Shown piece after piece: positions 25,540 through 35,404 of a stretch of DNA of 64,000 nt (positions are counted from its first letter, which is position 1; each line of letters starts with the position of its first letter). Source of the DNA: Parabacteroides sp. PF5-6 (GTDB lineage: Bacteria; Bacteroidota; Bacteroidia; Bacteroidales; Tannerellaceae); the NCBI RefSeq assembly GCF_029504695.1, contig NZ_JAQFIN010000008.1, positions 62,001 through 126,000 on the forward strand. The letters run 5' to 3'. Below the pieces are notes generated by a model. That model was not told the DNA's origin. It worked only from the letters and a program-made list of their open reading frames with translations, and made no database searches. A program made the position numbers and the translations under genes.

Positions 25540-28515
25540 TTAGAAAGTTAAGTTAACACCAAAAGTAAAGGAACGGGATTTGGGGAAGAACTGACGGTTC
25601 TCGATACCCGGAGAAAGTCCGGCGTCGTCGTCCGTAGCTGCACCTCTATACAATTCCACTTCAGGGTCAGTCCCTTTATAGCCCGTAATCACGAACAGGT
25701 TCTGTCCGGCCACATAGATGCGAGCCTTGTCCAACCAACCGATATTCTTCGTATTGAATGTATAACCGATAGACATATTATCCAGACGGATATGAGAAGC
25801 GTCTTCCAGATAGTATGAACAAATACGGGAAGATTCCTTCATCGTATACGTTAATGGATCATCCAACGCGTTGGTACCGATCAGATACGTATTGTTCGCA
25901 TAAGCCGCACGCGGGTTATTGAACACCTTGTTACCGATCGTTCCGCGGAAGAAGAGGCTCATATCGAAATTGTTCCAGCGCAGGTTGTTGTTCCAGCCGA
26001 AAGTCAGGTCGGGTTGCGCGTTGCCTACGATCTTACGGTCGTCGTCCGTAATCTTGCCATCTTCATTTTGGTCGATAATCACATATTTACCATCTACAAT
26101 CTCGTTACATTCCAACAGATAGAACGTACCTACCGGATAACCTTCTTTCACGATGTGAGAGATTACACCCGAACCACCACGCAACCAGGGGTCACCCACG
26201 TACAACTCATCGGTTGTGTACACGTCGTTCGACAATTTAGTGATCTTGTTCTTGTTGTGCGACAGGTTGATAGAGGTATTATAACTGAAAGTCTTGTTAC
26301 GTACCACGTCGATATTCAATAACAATTCAATCCCTTTATTGCTCATATCCCCTACGTTGGCCATCATACGGTCGTACACGTACGGAGGAGTCGGCACCTG
26401 GTAGCGGTAAAGCATATCCGAGGTTTTCTTGTCGTACCATTCGATCGTACCCCCAACGCGGCCTTTGAATAAAGAGAAGTCCAAACCGATATTCAACATC
26501 GCCGTAGATTCCCATTTCAGGTCAGGGTTCGCGTTCTGGTTGATCCGGTAAGAGGTCAGCCAGGAGCCGCTATCGTAATACACGCCGTATTCCCCGTAAA
26601 GTTCCAAGCTCTTGTACGCTCCCAAACCGTTCTGGTTACCGGTAACACCGTAACCGGCACGCAGTTTCAGGTCGTTGATCCAGGTAATATCCTTCATAAA
26701 GCTTTCCTGAGAGATACCCCATGCGGCAGAAACAGAGGGGAACGTCCCCCATTTGTGGTTCTTACCGAACTTGGACGAACCGTCGCGACGAACCGTTGCC
26801 GTCACCATATAGCGTTCATCAAAGCTATAGTGCGCGCGGGCGAAGGTAGAGATCATACGGTTCATGTTCTTGCTGGAGTTCACGTCGCCGGTCTTCAGAC
26901 CTGTTCCCGACTGCAAGCTGTTGTACGAAAGGTCGTTCACCAGGAAGCCACGGTTGGTGGCATAGAAACTGGTGCTTACGTTTTCTTCCCAAGAATAACC
27001 CAGCATCGCGTTGAGTTTATGTTTGCCTTCAGCACCGAATTCGGTATTGTAATCCAACATCCATTCCATCAGGTTACGGTTGTTAGAGTTACTGGTCTTT
27101 CTTGCCCAACCGGAATCGCCTTGTCCCTGTTCCGTTGCGGAGTTATTGAACTGGCCTCTTTCATTCGAAGCGCGGTGGGTGTACAAAGTAGATTTGATCA
27201 ATAATCCCTGCAGGATTTCGAATTGGATATCACCGGCACCATAGAAGAATACGTTGTTACGCACATCCTGGTTCAGGTCCTGGTTCTGCACCGGGTTACC
27301 CTGGTCGTATTCCGAGTTCACCTTCGTAAAGTAGCTGCCGTCAGCATTGAATACCGGATAAACCGGAAGCATACTGTAAGCCAATACGAAGTTTTGTCCG
27401 CGAGGCAGGTTCATTTCGGTGATCGTAGCCGATCCGGTCAAACCAATACGCAGGCGGTCGTTGATCGCGCGCTGTTGGAACTGGAAGCGGAAGCTATGGC
27501 GTGTCATGTCGTTGTCGCGCATGATACCCGTACGATCCAGGAAGTTATAAGAAGCCCGGTAGTTACTCTTCGACGTACCACCCGACATCGACAATCCATG
27601 GTTCTGGGAAATACCCGTACGCGTCAGTTCGTCGAACCAGTCGGTATCGGCGCCATACTGATCGTAAACCGCATAGTCTTGTCCCGAAGCTTTAGCATAC
27701 TCGCGCCATTTGGAAGCATCCATCAGTTTAGGTTTGTTGGCCATCACGTCGGCAGACACATACCCGTTGTAGTTGATCTGCGTGCGTGAGCCTGAACCTC
27801 TCTTGGTAGTGATCAGGATAACCCCACCGGCACCACGCGACCCGTAGATCGCTGCCGAAGAAGCATCTTTCAATACCGAGATCGATTCGATATCGTTCGG
27901 AGCAACCGACGACATTTCCCCACCGGGGATACCGTCGATAACCACCAGCGGACCCATATCGTTCTGCAACGTGGAGGTACCACGCAGACGGATCTGGCTC
28001 TCGCGGGATACATCACCCGAACCGGAGGTAATCACCAAACCGGCTACCTTACCTTGCAACAGGTCGGAAGCGTCGCGGGTAATCCCTTTGTTGAAATCTT
28101 CTTCGGATACGTTAGCAATGGATCCGGTGATCTCGCGCCGGGTTTGCGTACCGTAACCGATAGCCACTACCTCACCCAGGTTCACCACCGAAGGCTCCAG
28201 CGTGACGCTGATCGTACCGCGTCCGCGCAAAGCTTCTTCTACGGTGTTATACCCGATAAAAGAGATCTGCAATACCGCGCGTTGCGTATTGCTCACATTC
28301 AGAGAGAAATCTCCGTCGAGATTCGTAACGGTACCATTGGTCGTACCCTTCTCCATTACATTCGCCCCAATGATGGGCTCACCCAGTTCGTCGAGGATTT
28401 TTCCGACAACAGTGCCCGATTGCGCGTGGGCAGCTGCAATGCTAAAAGACATCAGCACCGTAAGTAGAGCTAATCTACAGTGCCTGAAAGAAGAAAACAT
28501 TTTCTTTCTTTGCAT
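25540..28515 (-). CDS. SusC-type TonB-dependent receptor (pair 1)
   Basis: A 991-residue outer membrane transporter that takes its nutrient in with TonB energy. From the ATG at 28515 (MQRKKMFSSF) it has a signal peptide, a carboxypeptidase-like domain (GEPIIGANVMEKGTTNG, about 50-120), the plug (LLQGKVAGL, QIRLRG, VVIDGIPGG, then IESISVLKDASSAAIYGSRG) and a beta-barrel ending in FTFGVNLTF. An ORF extension to 28551 adds 12 residues without support. Transcribed first, followed by SusD-1. No sigma/anti-sigma pair adjoins it. Confidence 0.92.
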   Translation of the reverse strand: MQRKKMFSSFRHCRLALLTVLMSFSIAAAHAQSGTVVGKILDELGEPIIGANVMEKGTTNGTVTNLDGDFSLNVSNTQRAVLQISFIGYNTVEEALRGRGTISVTLEPSVVNLGEVVAIGYGTQTRREITGSIANVSEEDFNKGITRDASDLLQGKVAGLVITSGSGDVSRESQIRLRGTSTLQNDMGPLVVIDGIPGGEMSSVAPNDIESISVLKDASSAAIYGSRGAGGVILITTKRGSGSRTQINYNGYVSADVMANKPKLMDASKWREYAKASGQDYAVYDQYGADTDWFDELTRTGISQNHGLSMSGGTSKSNYRASYNFLDRTGIMRDNDMTRHSFRFQFQQRAINDRLRIGLTGSATITEMNLPRGQNFVLAYSMLPVYPVFNADGSYFTKVNSEYDQGNPVQNQDLNQDVRNNVFFYGAGDIQFEILQGLLIKSTLYTHRASNERGQFNNSATEQGQGDSGWARKTSNSNNRNLMEWMLDYNTEFGAEGKHKLNAMLGYSWEENVSTSFYATNRGFLVNDLSYNSLQSGTGLKTGDVNSSKNMNRMISTFARAHYSFDERYMVTATVRRDGSSKFGKNHKWGTFPSVSAAWGISQESFMKDITWINDLKLRAGYGVTGNQNGLGAYKSLELYGEYGVYYDSGSWLTSYRINQNANPDLKWESTAMLNIGLDFSLFKGRVGGTIEWYDKKTSDMLYRYQVPTPPYVYDRMMANVGDMSNKGIELLLNIDVVRNKTFSYNTSINLSHNKNKITKLSNDVYTTDELYVGDPWLRGGSGVISHIVKEGYPVGTFYLLECNEIVDGKYVIIDQNEDGKITDDDRKIVGNAQPDLTFGWNNNLRWNNFDMSLFFRGTIGNKVFNNPRAAYANNTYLIGTNALDDPLTYTMKESSRICSYYLEDASHIRLDNMSIGYTFNTKNIGWLDKARIYVAGQNLFVITGYKGTDPEVELYRGAATDDDAGLSPGIENRQFFPKSRSFTFGVNLTF

Positions 28516-28732
28516 AACAATAACATTTAAGGTTACAAATAAATTAAACAATTCACAAAAGGATTATTCACTATAGCTTATACACCAGCGTTTCACTCCA
28601 TCTCGACGGCTTCGCCGCCTCAACGCAGTAAAACGTTATCTATCAAGGAAAAACTACAATGACTTTATTTTACTCATTATTAGATTCAATCTTCTTTTAG
28701 TTAACAAAAAACGACCGATAATCACGTCATCG

Positions 28733-28762
28733 CAAAGGTAAATAATTATTCCGAATCTACAA
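28733..28762 (-). promoter_or_regulatory. Promoter of SusC-1/SusD-1
   Basis: TACCTTTG (28733-28740) and TTG (28760-28762) with a 19-base spacer on the minus strand give a leader of about 210 bases. In the leader, a hairpin GGCGGCGAAGCCGTC lies near 28600-28616. Nothing else was seen in the gap 28516-28901. Confidence 0.6.
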
Positions 28763-28901
28763 CGTTTAGTTTCATTTCTTTTCGAAAATCTATTTCTTCT
28801 GCCTGAAACACGCCGAGAACAGAACAAAACCGAAACCCCTCTGTCTACTTAAATCGGTCTATTAATTTAGACATTCGCGGAAGGGGCGGGTGGATTCTTC
28901 C

Positions 28902-30500
28902 CTAAAAATTCCGTCCGGTATCCCACCACAGGCGGGTACCGCCGTGATCGGGGCCGCCCAGCTTGCGGCAGAGGGTGTCGTACTGGGTGGGGTTGGATGT
29001 TTTGATGCCGACGGGGAAGTTCAGGCGGCGGATCATGATTTCGCTATCGATGGTTCCTTCGCTTTTATTGATCATCACGGGGAAGAGGCGCGGATAGCCC
29101 GTACGCCGTTGTTCGGCCCAGGCTTCGCAGCCTTCGGGAAACATGGCGATCCATTTCTGGGTGATGATCCGTTCCAGTTGTTCTTCCGCCGAAGCTGTCG
29201 CGTCCCAACGGGGGGAGACCCGGCAGCGGGCTTTGATATTGTATTCCGGTGTAAAGGTATCGATATAGTCGGCGGCGGTATTCTCATTCGCCAGATACTC
29301 CGCCACATCGCCTACGCCCCATTGGATGAACGACGACTCCACGCCTTTGCGGTAGCAGCTCTCCACCCCTTCGGTCGACCAGCCGCGCAGGGCCGCCTCC
29401 GCGCGCAGGAACCAGACCTCGGCGGCGGTCATCAATACCGCCTCCGTACTCTGCTTGATGGTCAACCGCGAATGGTTGATATACTTGGTATGATTAAAGC
29501 CTGTGCCTTGCCGGATGCCCCGGTACTCACCGGCATAACCTTCGCCCGTGGCCGGTTCGAAAAAGCGGGAGATGCGGGGATCGCCATAACCCGTCAGGAT
29601 CGATTCCATCGAAGCGTTCATCGAAGCTTCTTTCCACGCCTTATTGATCTCGCCCAGCGGGTTGGAATAGCCGGTGCCTACGGTAGAGACGGCCACCCGG
29701 TCGTTCTCCTCTTCGAGGAAACCGCCCTGGCCGGATTGATACGCTTTGAGGGCTTCCTGCCGTGCCTTAGCCGGATCGGCCATAGAGATGCGCAGGGCCA
29801 GGCGCAGGCGCAAGGAGTTGGCAAACTTCATCCATTGCCGGTAGTTGCGTTTGTCTTCGTGCATCAGGATATCAAATTTGGCAAAGCCATCCTCCGCCGC
29901 ATAGTCCTGCAGCAGGCGGATGGCCTCGTCCAGGTCGGCGAAGAACGCGTAATAGGCCTCTTGCTGCGAGTCGGGCTCCGTGCCGGTGATCGATTCGCCA
30001 AACGTGGTGTAGATGATCGGCCCGTAATAATCGGTTATGCGGTGCATCAGTTCGACCTTCAGGATCTTCGTCACCGCGTAGAACGCCGGCAGGTCTTCCC
30101 GGTTCAAGTCTTCAGCCTTCTTCACCTCCGTCAGGATATAGCCGTAGGTATATTCCCAGGCGGTACCGTTCCAGCCGTCGTTCAGGTTGTACACCGTATT
30201 GCTCAACCCCGCCACAAAAGGGTTGTAGCTATGCATATACCCCGAGAACATATCCGCGTTCAGGTTTTGGATCACCTGAAACGGCCAGTTCTTGCCTCCG
30301 CCCCAGTCGTGGTTGAAGTAGATCCCTTGCTGCACGACCTGCAACGGGATGCCGTATTTGTTGAAATCATATTCCTGCTGCTCATTGGTAAAGCCGGTCT
30401 TATCGCTATTATACTCCTCGAACTTGCCGGTACAAGCCGGGAAGAGACCACCCAGCACCACCGCGGAAACCACCACCCATAATCTTTTCATCTCGTTCAA
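28902..30500 (-). CDS. SusD/RagB-like outer membrane lipoprotein (pair 2, SusD-like_2 type)
   Basis: A 532-residue lipoprotein with lipobox LFPAC near residue 23. It resembles the SusD-like_2 group more than classical SusD: NKYGIPLQVVQQGIYFNHDW at about 50-70, YGYILTEVKKAED near 125, and FANSLRLRLALRIS near 230, the motif typical of the group. It starts five bases after SusC-2 stops, so the two are tightly coupled. Ligand unknown. Confidence 0.85.
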   Translation of the reverse strand: MNEMKRLWVVVSAVVLGGLFPACTGKFEEYNSDKTGFTNEQQEYDFNKYGIPLQVVQQGIYFNHDWGGGKNWPFQVIQNLNADMFSGYMHSYNPFVAGLSNTVYNLNDGWNGTAWEYTYGYILTEVKKAEDLNREDLPAFYAVTKILKVELMHRITDYYGPIIYTTFGESITGTEPDSQQEAYYAFFADLDEAIRLLQDYAAEDGFAKFDILMHEDKRNYRQWMKFANSLRLRLALRISMADPAKARQEALKAYQSGQGGFLEEENDRVAVSTVGTGYSNPLGEINKAWKEASMNASMESILTGYGDPRISRFFEPATGEGYAGEYRGIRQGTGFNHTKYINHSRLTIKQSTEAVLMTAAEVWFLRAEAALRGWSTEGVESCYRKGVESSFIQWGVGDVAEYLANENTAADYIDTFTPEYNIKARCRVSPRWDATASAEEQLERIITQKWIAMFPEGCEAWAEQRRTGYPRLFPVMINKSEGTIDSEIMIRRLNFPVGIKTSNPTQYDTLCRKLGGPDHGGTRLWWDTGRNF

Positions 30501-30505
30501 TGTGT

Positions 30506-33500
30506 TTAGAGTGTGACTTTCAGATTCAATCCCATACTCCGGGTAGAAGGCATGCCGAACACCTCGATCCCCTGGTTGTTATTCTCTGTCGACAAGACCA
30601 CATCCGGATCGAACGGCGCGTCTTTGTACAGAAAAAAGAGGTTACGCCCGATCAGCGCGATTTGTACCTGCTGCAGGTACTTTGTTTTCTCCATCCACTT
30701 CTTGGGCAGGCTGTACCCGATCGAGAGCTCCCGCAAGCGGATATGGGTCGCGTCGTACATATAGTATTCCGTCGCACCGCTCCGTCCGCCGATCTGCTCG
30801 AAGAAGTCTTTCACCTGTTCGATCTTACGCCCTTCGAGCTCGACATAGCCTTTCAGGCGAGCCTCACCCGTACGCTTCGATACCCCTTTCTGATCGAGGA
30901 CCGCCTGGGTCTGCGACAACATACTCCCGCCGAAGCGGCCGTCCAACAAGAAGCTGAAAGAGAAATCGCGGTACGAAAACACATTATGCCAGCCCAACAG
31001 GAAGTCCGGATTGCAGTTGCCCACCCGGATCGTATTCCCGTCGCCGATCACCACCGGTATGCCGTCGCTCCCGTATTTGATCTCCCCATTCACCGGGTCG
31101 CGGTCGAAAGCTTTCCCATAGATATCTCCGAACGATCCGCCTTCGACCAGGCGCATGGAGTAGCTCGACGAGAAACCCTCATCGCCATAGACAAACGCCG
31201 GTAGATCTTTATGCAAGGCCTTGACCCGGTTTGTGTTCTTCGAATAGTTCAAGGCCGACCGCCACACGAACCGGTTCGTCACCACCGGGCTGCCGCTCAG
31301 CGAGATCTCCAGCCCCCGGTTGCGGATATTGCCCGCGTTCACCGCGTAATACTTATGGGTCGCCCCGGCCGACGAAGGCAAGGTAAACAACTGGTTGCGG
31401 GTATTGGTCTGGTAAAAGGTGAAATCAAACGACAGCCGGTTGGCCAGCAACCGCCACTCCGTGCCCACCTCCACCGAGGAGCTCATCTCCGGCTTCAGGT
31501 CGCCGAAAGGAGCGATATCGCTGGGCAACAAAGAGCCGCCCGCCCCGATATGCGATACGGTGGTGCTCACAAACAAAGGGATATCATTACCCACCTGGCT
31601 CCACGAGGCGCGCAGCTTGCCGAACGAGACCCATTCGGGCAGGTCGAACGTATGATGCATGATCCAGGCCAGCCCCACGGAGGGATAGAAATAACCGGTC
31701 TTGCGGCTTTGGGTAAACGCCAGGGTCGACGACCAGTCGTTGCGCGCCGAGACATCCAGATAGATCTTCTCTTTGTAGCCCGCCAGGAACGTGGCAAAGA
31801 CCGACTGAAGCTGCCGCCGGTCGTCGTTGCGCTCGTCGATAAACGCGCTGCTCGACATCTGGATATTGGCGATCGTAAAGACATTCGGATAATACAAAGA
31901 GGCGGTCTTCGAGTCCAACCGCAAGGAAGAGACCCGGTTGTCCGAGAGCGTCGACCCCACCACCGCCTGCAGATCGAAATCGCCCCACGACCGGTTCCAG
32001 GTAGCCATGATATCGCCGTAGATCAGCGTCTCCTGGTAGTTGTAGTCGATATAACGCCCGTTGGTGCCCGCGATGCCCGGCGAGGTGCTGGCGTAGATCT
32101 TCTGCTGGAACGCGTCATCGATATGGTCGATACTGCCGCGGGCCTGCACGACCAGGTGATCGTTCACCTTGATCGCCGCCGTAAGCGAGCCGATGACACG
32201 GAAGCGCTTATCGTTGCTCTGCATCCGGTGGGTGAGCCAGTAGGGATTCTGATCGTAGTCGTTGATCTCGGTAAACCAGTTTTGCACCCCCATATTCCGT
32301 TCCGGATCGAACACCTCGTATTGTTTCTTGTAAGGCGAGAGATCGACGCCGCGCGGGAAGGTGTACAGGCCATACAACGGATTCATATAGATCCCGCCCG
32401 AGGTCGGTTTGTTTTTCGTGTTTTGCACGACCAGGTTCACACTGCCGTCCAGCGACAGGCGGTCGTCGAACAGGGTCGTCTTCTCGCGGAACGTGATATT
32501 ATGCTTCTTGATATGGCTGTCGTCGATAATGCCGCGGATCGTTTGGTTGGCATACGAGAAGTACGCTTGCATCTTCTCATTGCCGGAAGAGAAAGAGAGG
32601 GCGTTGTGGGCGCTTATGCCGGTCTGGAAAAAGTCTTTCAGGTTATCCGACGCCGGTCCCTCGCGCCGGTCGCCCCAGCTATGGGTCGATCCCTCCGCCC
32701 GGCCATAGTCGTTTTGAAACGCCGGCAGATGGGTCACCCGGTCGATCAACAGGTTCGAGGAGTACTCCACCCGTTTCACCCCAGCCTTCCCGCTCTTGGT
32801 CGTGATCAGGATCACCCCGTTGGCAGCCTGCGAGCCGTAGAGCGCCGAGGCCGAAGCGCCTTTGAGGATCGTCATATTCTCGATATCGTCGGGGTTGAGG
32901 TTCGAGATGCCATCGCCCCCGTCGCGGTTGGCGGCATTGGCCGTGCCCCCGATGGCGGAGTTGGCCTGCTCGTTGCTCGTATTGAGCGTCGGCACCCCGT
33001 CGATCACGTACAGGGGCTGATTGTTCCCGTTGATCGACCGGCTGCCGCGGATAATCACCCGGGCCGAGCCACCCAGACCCGCCGAGCTGCGGTTGATCTG
33101 TACCCCCGTGATCTTGCCACTCAGGCTGTTCATCAGGTGCTGCGACCGCACCCGCGCGATATCCACGCCGGTCAACGCCTGCGAAGCATACGTCAGCGAA
33201 GCCTCCCGCTTGCGGATACCCAAGGCGGTGACCACGATCTCGTCGAGGTTCCAGATATCTTCGATCAATGTGATCTTCAACACCTGTTGCCCCGTATAGA
33301 GCAGTTGCTGCGGATGGTATCCGATATAAGAGATCTGTAAGGTAGAGTCGAGCGGCACCTTCAATTTGAAATTGCCCAACACATCCGTAGTCGTACCCAG
33401 GGAGGTGCCCCGGATCACGATATTGGCGCCGATCACCGGAATGCCCTGGTCGTCGGTGACCGTTCCCAACACAATCGCCTGCCGATCGGGCTCGACCGTC

Positions 33501-33805
33501 TCCTTGCGGCTGAGGATAATCTGCTTATTGATCACCGTAAACGTGATATGCGTATCCGAAAACAAATAGTGCAAGACATCAAACAGGCTCTTCTCCTGCA
33601 CATGCAGGGTAAACCGGTAACTCACATCCACCCGTTGGGCATCATACACAAACAAAAAAGAGGTCTGCTTCTCGATCATCTCCAGGATCTCCGAAACCGG
33701 CCGGTTATAAACGCTGATCGTCAACGATGCCTTTTGAGCATGAACAGCATTAAACACAAAGGCCAGACAAATCGTCAGTACAACTATGGCGGCGTTTCTC
33801 CTCAT
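30506..33805 (-). CDS. SusC-type TonB-dependent receptor with STN signalling domain (pair 2)
   Basis: A 1099-residue outer membrane transporter. After the signal peptide (about 1-23) an STN domain (about 25-102: LTISVYNRPVSEILEMIEKQ) is present, the domain that contacts a FecR anti-sigma factor. A carboxypeptidase-like domain (GIPVIGANIVIRGTSLG), the plug (VIIRGSRSING, YVIDGVPTL, ILKGASASALYGSQAANG) and a barrel ending MGLNLKVTL follow. The STN domain predicts regulation by a sigma/anti-sigma pair, but none adjoins this locus; it may be elsewhere or lost. Confidence 0.92.
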   Translation of the reverse strand: MRRNAAIVVLTICLAFVFNAVHAQKASLTISVYNRPVSEILEMIEKQTSFLFVYDAQRVDVSYRFTLHVQEKSLFDVLHYLFSDTHITFTVINKQIILSRKETVEPDRQAIVLGTVTDDQGIPVIGANIVIRGTSLGTTTDVLGNFKLKVPLDSTLQISYIGYHPQQLLYTGQQVLKITLIEDIWNLDEIVVTALGIRKREASLTYASQALTGVDIARVRSQHLMNSLSGKITGVQINRSSAGLGGSARVIIRGSRSINGNNQPLYVIDGVPTLNTSNEQANSAIGGTANAANRDGGDGISNLNPDDIENMTILKGASASALYGSQAANGVILITTKSGKAGVKRVEYSSNLLIDRVTHLPAFQNDYGRAEGSTHSWGDRREGPASDNLKDFFQTGISAHNALSFSSGNEKMQAYFSYANQTIRGIIDDSHIKKHNITFREKTTLFDDRLSLDGSVNLVVQNTKNKPTSGGIYMNPLYGLYTFPRGVDLSPYKKQYEVFDPERNMGVQNWFTEINDYDQNPYWLTHRMQSNDKRFRVIGSLTAAIKVNDHLVVQARGSIDHIDDAFQQKIYASTSPGIAGTNGRYIDYNYQETLIYGDIMATWNRSWGDFDLQAVVGSTLSDNRVSSLRLDSKTASLYYPNVFTIANIQMSSSAFIDERNDDRRQLQSVFATFLAGYKEKIYLDVSARNDWSSTLAFTQSRKTGYFYPSVGLAWIMHHTFDLPEWVSFGKLRASWSQVGNDIPLFVSTTVSHIGAGGSLLPSDIAPFGDLKPEMSSSVEVGTEWRLLANRLSFDFTFYQTNTRNQLFTLPSSAGATHKYYAVNAGNIRNRGLEISLSGSPVVTNRFVWRSALNYSKNTNRVKALHKDLPAFVYGDEGFSSSYSMRLVEGGSFGDIYGKAFDRDPVNGEIKYGSDGIPVVIGDGNTIRVGNCNPDFLLGWHNVFSYRDFSFSFLLDGRFGGSMLSQTQAVLDQKGVSKRTGEARLKGYVELEGRKIEQVKDFFEQIGGRSGATEYYMYDATHIRLRELSIGYSLPKKWMEKTKYLQQVQIALIGRNLFFLYKDAPFDPDVVLSTENNNQGIEVFGMPSTRSMGLNLKVTL

Positions 33806-33827
33806 CCGTAACAGGTCTTTTCATGGA

Positions 33828-33835
33828 CAAAAATA
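33828..33835 (-). promoter_or_regulatory. Possible -7 box of SusC-2/SusD-2
   Basis: TATTTTTG on the minus strand fits TAnnTTTG, about 22 bases before the ATG; no -33 element was seen. Confidence 0.3.
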
Positions 33836-33913
33836 ACATTTTTTCTCTTGCCGCCACCGTTTGAACCGGTAAAGATTTTCTTCGGAAAGAAATTCAAATC
33901 GAATACTATTTGA

Positions 33914-34119
33914 AGATTTCTGAACTCTGATTTTGCTGATTAAATGATCTGCTATGAGTCAGGTTTTGCATATTAACCAGTAGTATCTAAGCTCCTCTCC
34001 TGGACAGGAGAGGGGGACCGCCGCTTGCGGTGGTGGAGAGGTTGTCTTTGTAAGGTGGCTATATACCAATAAATTCCTAAATAGGAACAACCACTCCACC
34101 GCTGCAAGCAGCGGTCCCC
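33914..34119 (+). repeat. Composite hairpin element, family A, truncated by a family B element
   Basis: Matches 2080-2285 closely, from TTTCTGAACTCTG through hairpins 1, 2 and 3, and stops at GCAGCGGTCCCC. Hairpin 4 and the right flank are missing; a family B element begins at the next base. Part of the gene-free stretch 33806-34430. Confidence 0.85.
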
Positions 34120-34345
34120 GGGGTTGACTCAAAAGTATCAGATATACGAACTAAGTGTCCCCGCCTGGTCAGGCGGGGGGGACCGCTGCTTGCAGCGGTG
34201 GGGTGGTTGTCTTTTCTGTCAAGAATCTGTACTTCAGTACGGTATGTGTGTAAACAACCACTCCACCATCGCAAGCGATGGTCCCCCTCGCCTGACCAGG
34301 CGAGGACACAGAGACAGTATATCTTATACTTTTGGGTCAGCCCCA
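34120..34345 (+). repeat. Composite hairpin element, family B, copy 1
   Basis: About 225 bp with imperfect terminal inverted repeats (GGGGTTGACTCAAAAGTATC / matching GATACTTTTGGGTCAGCCCC with changes). Inside: hairpin 1 CCCCGCCTG/CAGGCGGGG, hairpin 2 ACCGCTGC/GCAGCGGT, a spacer with GTACTTCAGTAC, hairpin 3 ACCATCGC/GCGATGGT and hairpin 4 CCTCGCCTG/CAGGCGAGG. Three other copies are at 35405, 48704 and 52353. Confidence 0.9.
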
Positions 34346-34430
34346 GCTTTAGGAACCTCAGGCGCGGAGCGGGGAATGGAAGGAGATGTGAAGATTAGAA
34401 AGCGCGCGTAGTGAGTATCAACGCCATAGA

Positions 34431-35024
34431 TTAGCGAGTCGTGTAGCCTATCGGGCGCCGAGGGGTACTGGTAAGCTTCCGATCGGCCTGTAGCTCGGCG
34501 AGGGATTCGTTGATCAGCTCGAGTTGTATCCGGGTGTCTTCGTTGATATCATTGTAGTCGGTAAAGACTTCTTCGATATAGGTTTTGAGTGCCGTAAGGT
34601 CGGCCTGTAGCTCGGTGTATCGATCGACCGGCGGGGTCGTCAGCTGTTGACGCACGGCGACAAAGGCACGCATAATGGAGATATTCATTTTTATAGCCGT
34701 TCCGCTCCGCAACACACTGGACAGCATCGCTACGCCGAGCTCCGAAAAAGCAAAGATCTCTGCCCCACCGGGATTGTATCCGGCAGGTATCACATTTTGT
34801 GATACCCCTATGTGTATCAGTCTGTTTGCTTCTTCTTTCGACAATCTAAACATGAAGTCATCGGGGAAACGGTCGAGGTTACGTCTGACGGCCTGCTTCA
34901 ATGTTCGGGTTTCCACCTGATAGATCGCCGCCAGATCAAAATCAAGCATCACCCGCTGATTGCGGATCTCATAGATCTGCTGTTGAATGGAAGAGTAGCC
35001 GGAGCCGGTCAATAGCGGTTTCAT
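34431..35024 (-). CDS. ORF6N domain protein
   Basis: From the ATG at 35024 (MKPLLTGSGYSSIQQQI) the product has 197 residues. The ORF6N domain, a phage-type DNA-binding module related to KilA-N, covers about 15-100: QRVMLDFDLAAIYQVETRTL, then QAVRRNLDRFPDDFMFRLS and FAFSELGVAMLSSVLRS. The C-terminal third is helical, with a probable coiled coil. ORF6N proteins occur on prophages and as scattered single genes in Bacteroidota. The upstream 180 bp are nearly identical to the region in front of the Rpn pseudogene at 56.4 kb. The frame stays open upstream to 35114, but that part is promoter sequence. Confidence 0.85.
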   Translation of the reverse strand: MKPLLTGSGYSSIQQQIYEIRNQRVMLDFDLAAIYQVETRTLKQAVRRNLDRFPDDFMFRLSKEEANRLIHIGVSQNVIPAGYNPGGAEIFAFSELGVAMLSSVLRSGTAIKMNISIMRAFVAVRQQLTTPPVDRYTELQADLTALKTYIEEVFTDYNDINEDTRIQLELINESLAELQADRKLTSTPRRPIGYTTR

Positions 35025-35040
35025 AGTTCTTATCGTTTGC

Positions 35041-35220
35041 GTGGGGCTAAAGATAGGGAATAAAAGTCTAATAACCAAGCCATTTGGCTTGTTTTTCCAT
35101 AAGGGTATGCGCACGGGTTGAAGTTCAAGAGGGGGGAGGGAGAAGAAAATCGGGAGATTTTCTTCGGGAGTTAGTAGTGGGTAGTTGGTAGTTAGTAGGC
35201 GCGAAGCGGGGAATGGAAGA
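35041..35220 (-). promoter_or_regulatory. Shared promoter-bearing upstream module, copy 1 (ORF6N gene)
   Basis: Reading toward the gene: CTACTAACTACCAACTAC simple repeat, hairpin GAAGAAAATC/GATTTTCTTC, TTGAACTTCAACCCGTGCGC, AAGCCAAATGGCTT, then TTG, 20 bases and TATCTTTA. It matches 56244-56418 almost base for base, though the genes behind are unrelated. Confidence 0.8.
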
Positions 35221-35239
35221 AAATTTGAAGGTACAGGGT

Positions 35240-35404
35240 AATAGCAAGTGGACTATCTTGGCTCCTCTTCTTGGATAAGAAGAGGGGGATCGCCGGCGGA
35301 GCCGGTGGTGGAGCAGTTTGATCCTTATCCTAATTTTGTATGAGATAGGTGTTTATCATTTGTCAGAAGATCAAACTGCTCCACCACGGCAAGCCGTGGT
35401 CCCC
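35240..35404 (+). repeat. Composite hairpin element, family C, truncated by family B copy 2
   Basis: Left flank ending ATCTTGGCT, hairpin 1 CCTCTTCTT/AAGAAGAGG, hairpin 2 in the GCCGGCGGAGCCGG stretch, a central spacer, hairpin 3 ACCACGGC/GCCGTGGT and GGTCCCC, where family B begins. Full copy: 57250-57475. Confidence 0.8.

Noticed and set aside
28516-28732. Possible riboswitch in the 200-base SusC-1 leader
   Set aside because: Only one short GC hairpin (about 28600-28616) was seen; no known riboswitch core was recognised.
31211-33340. 709-codon frame opposite SusC-2
   Set aside because: Antisense shadow of a clearly conserved receptor gene; composition (Arg, Val, Gln, His) is typical of a reversed frame.
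30506-33805. SusC-2 as a siderophore receptor because of its STN domain
   Set aside because: The SusD-like partner five bases downstream and the SusC plug motifs make it a SusC/SusD pair; STN shows only the type of regulation.
34124-34411. Recurring open frame with WSGGGDRCLQRWGGC (also at 35349, 48672, 52312)
   Set aside because: Conserved only because the family B element is repeated; the frame covers hairpins and ends variably, so it is not a gene family.
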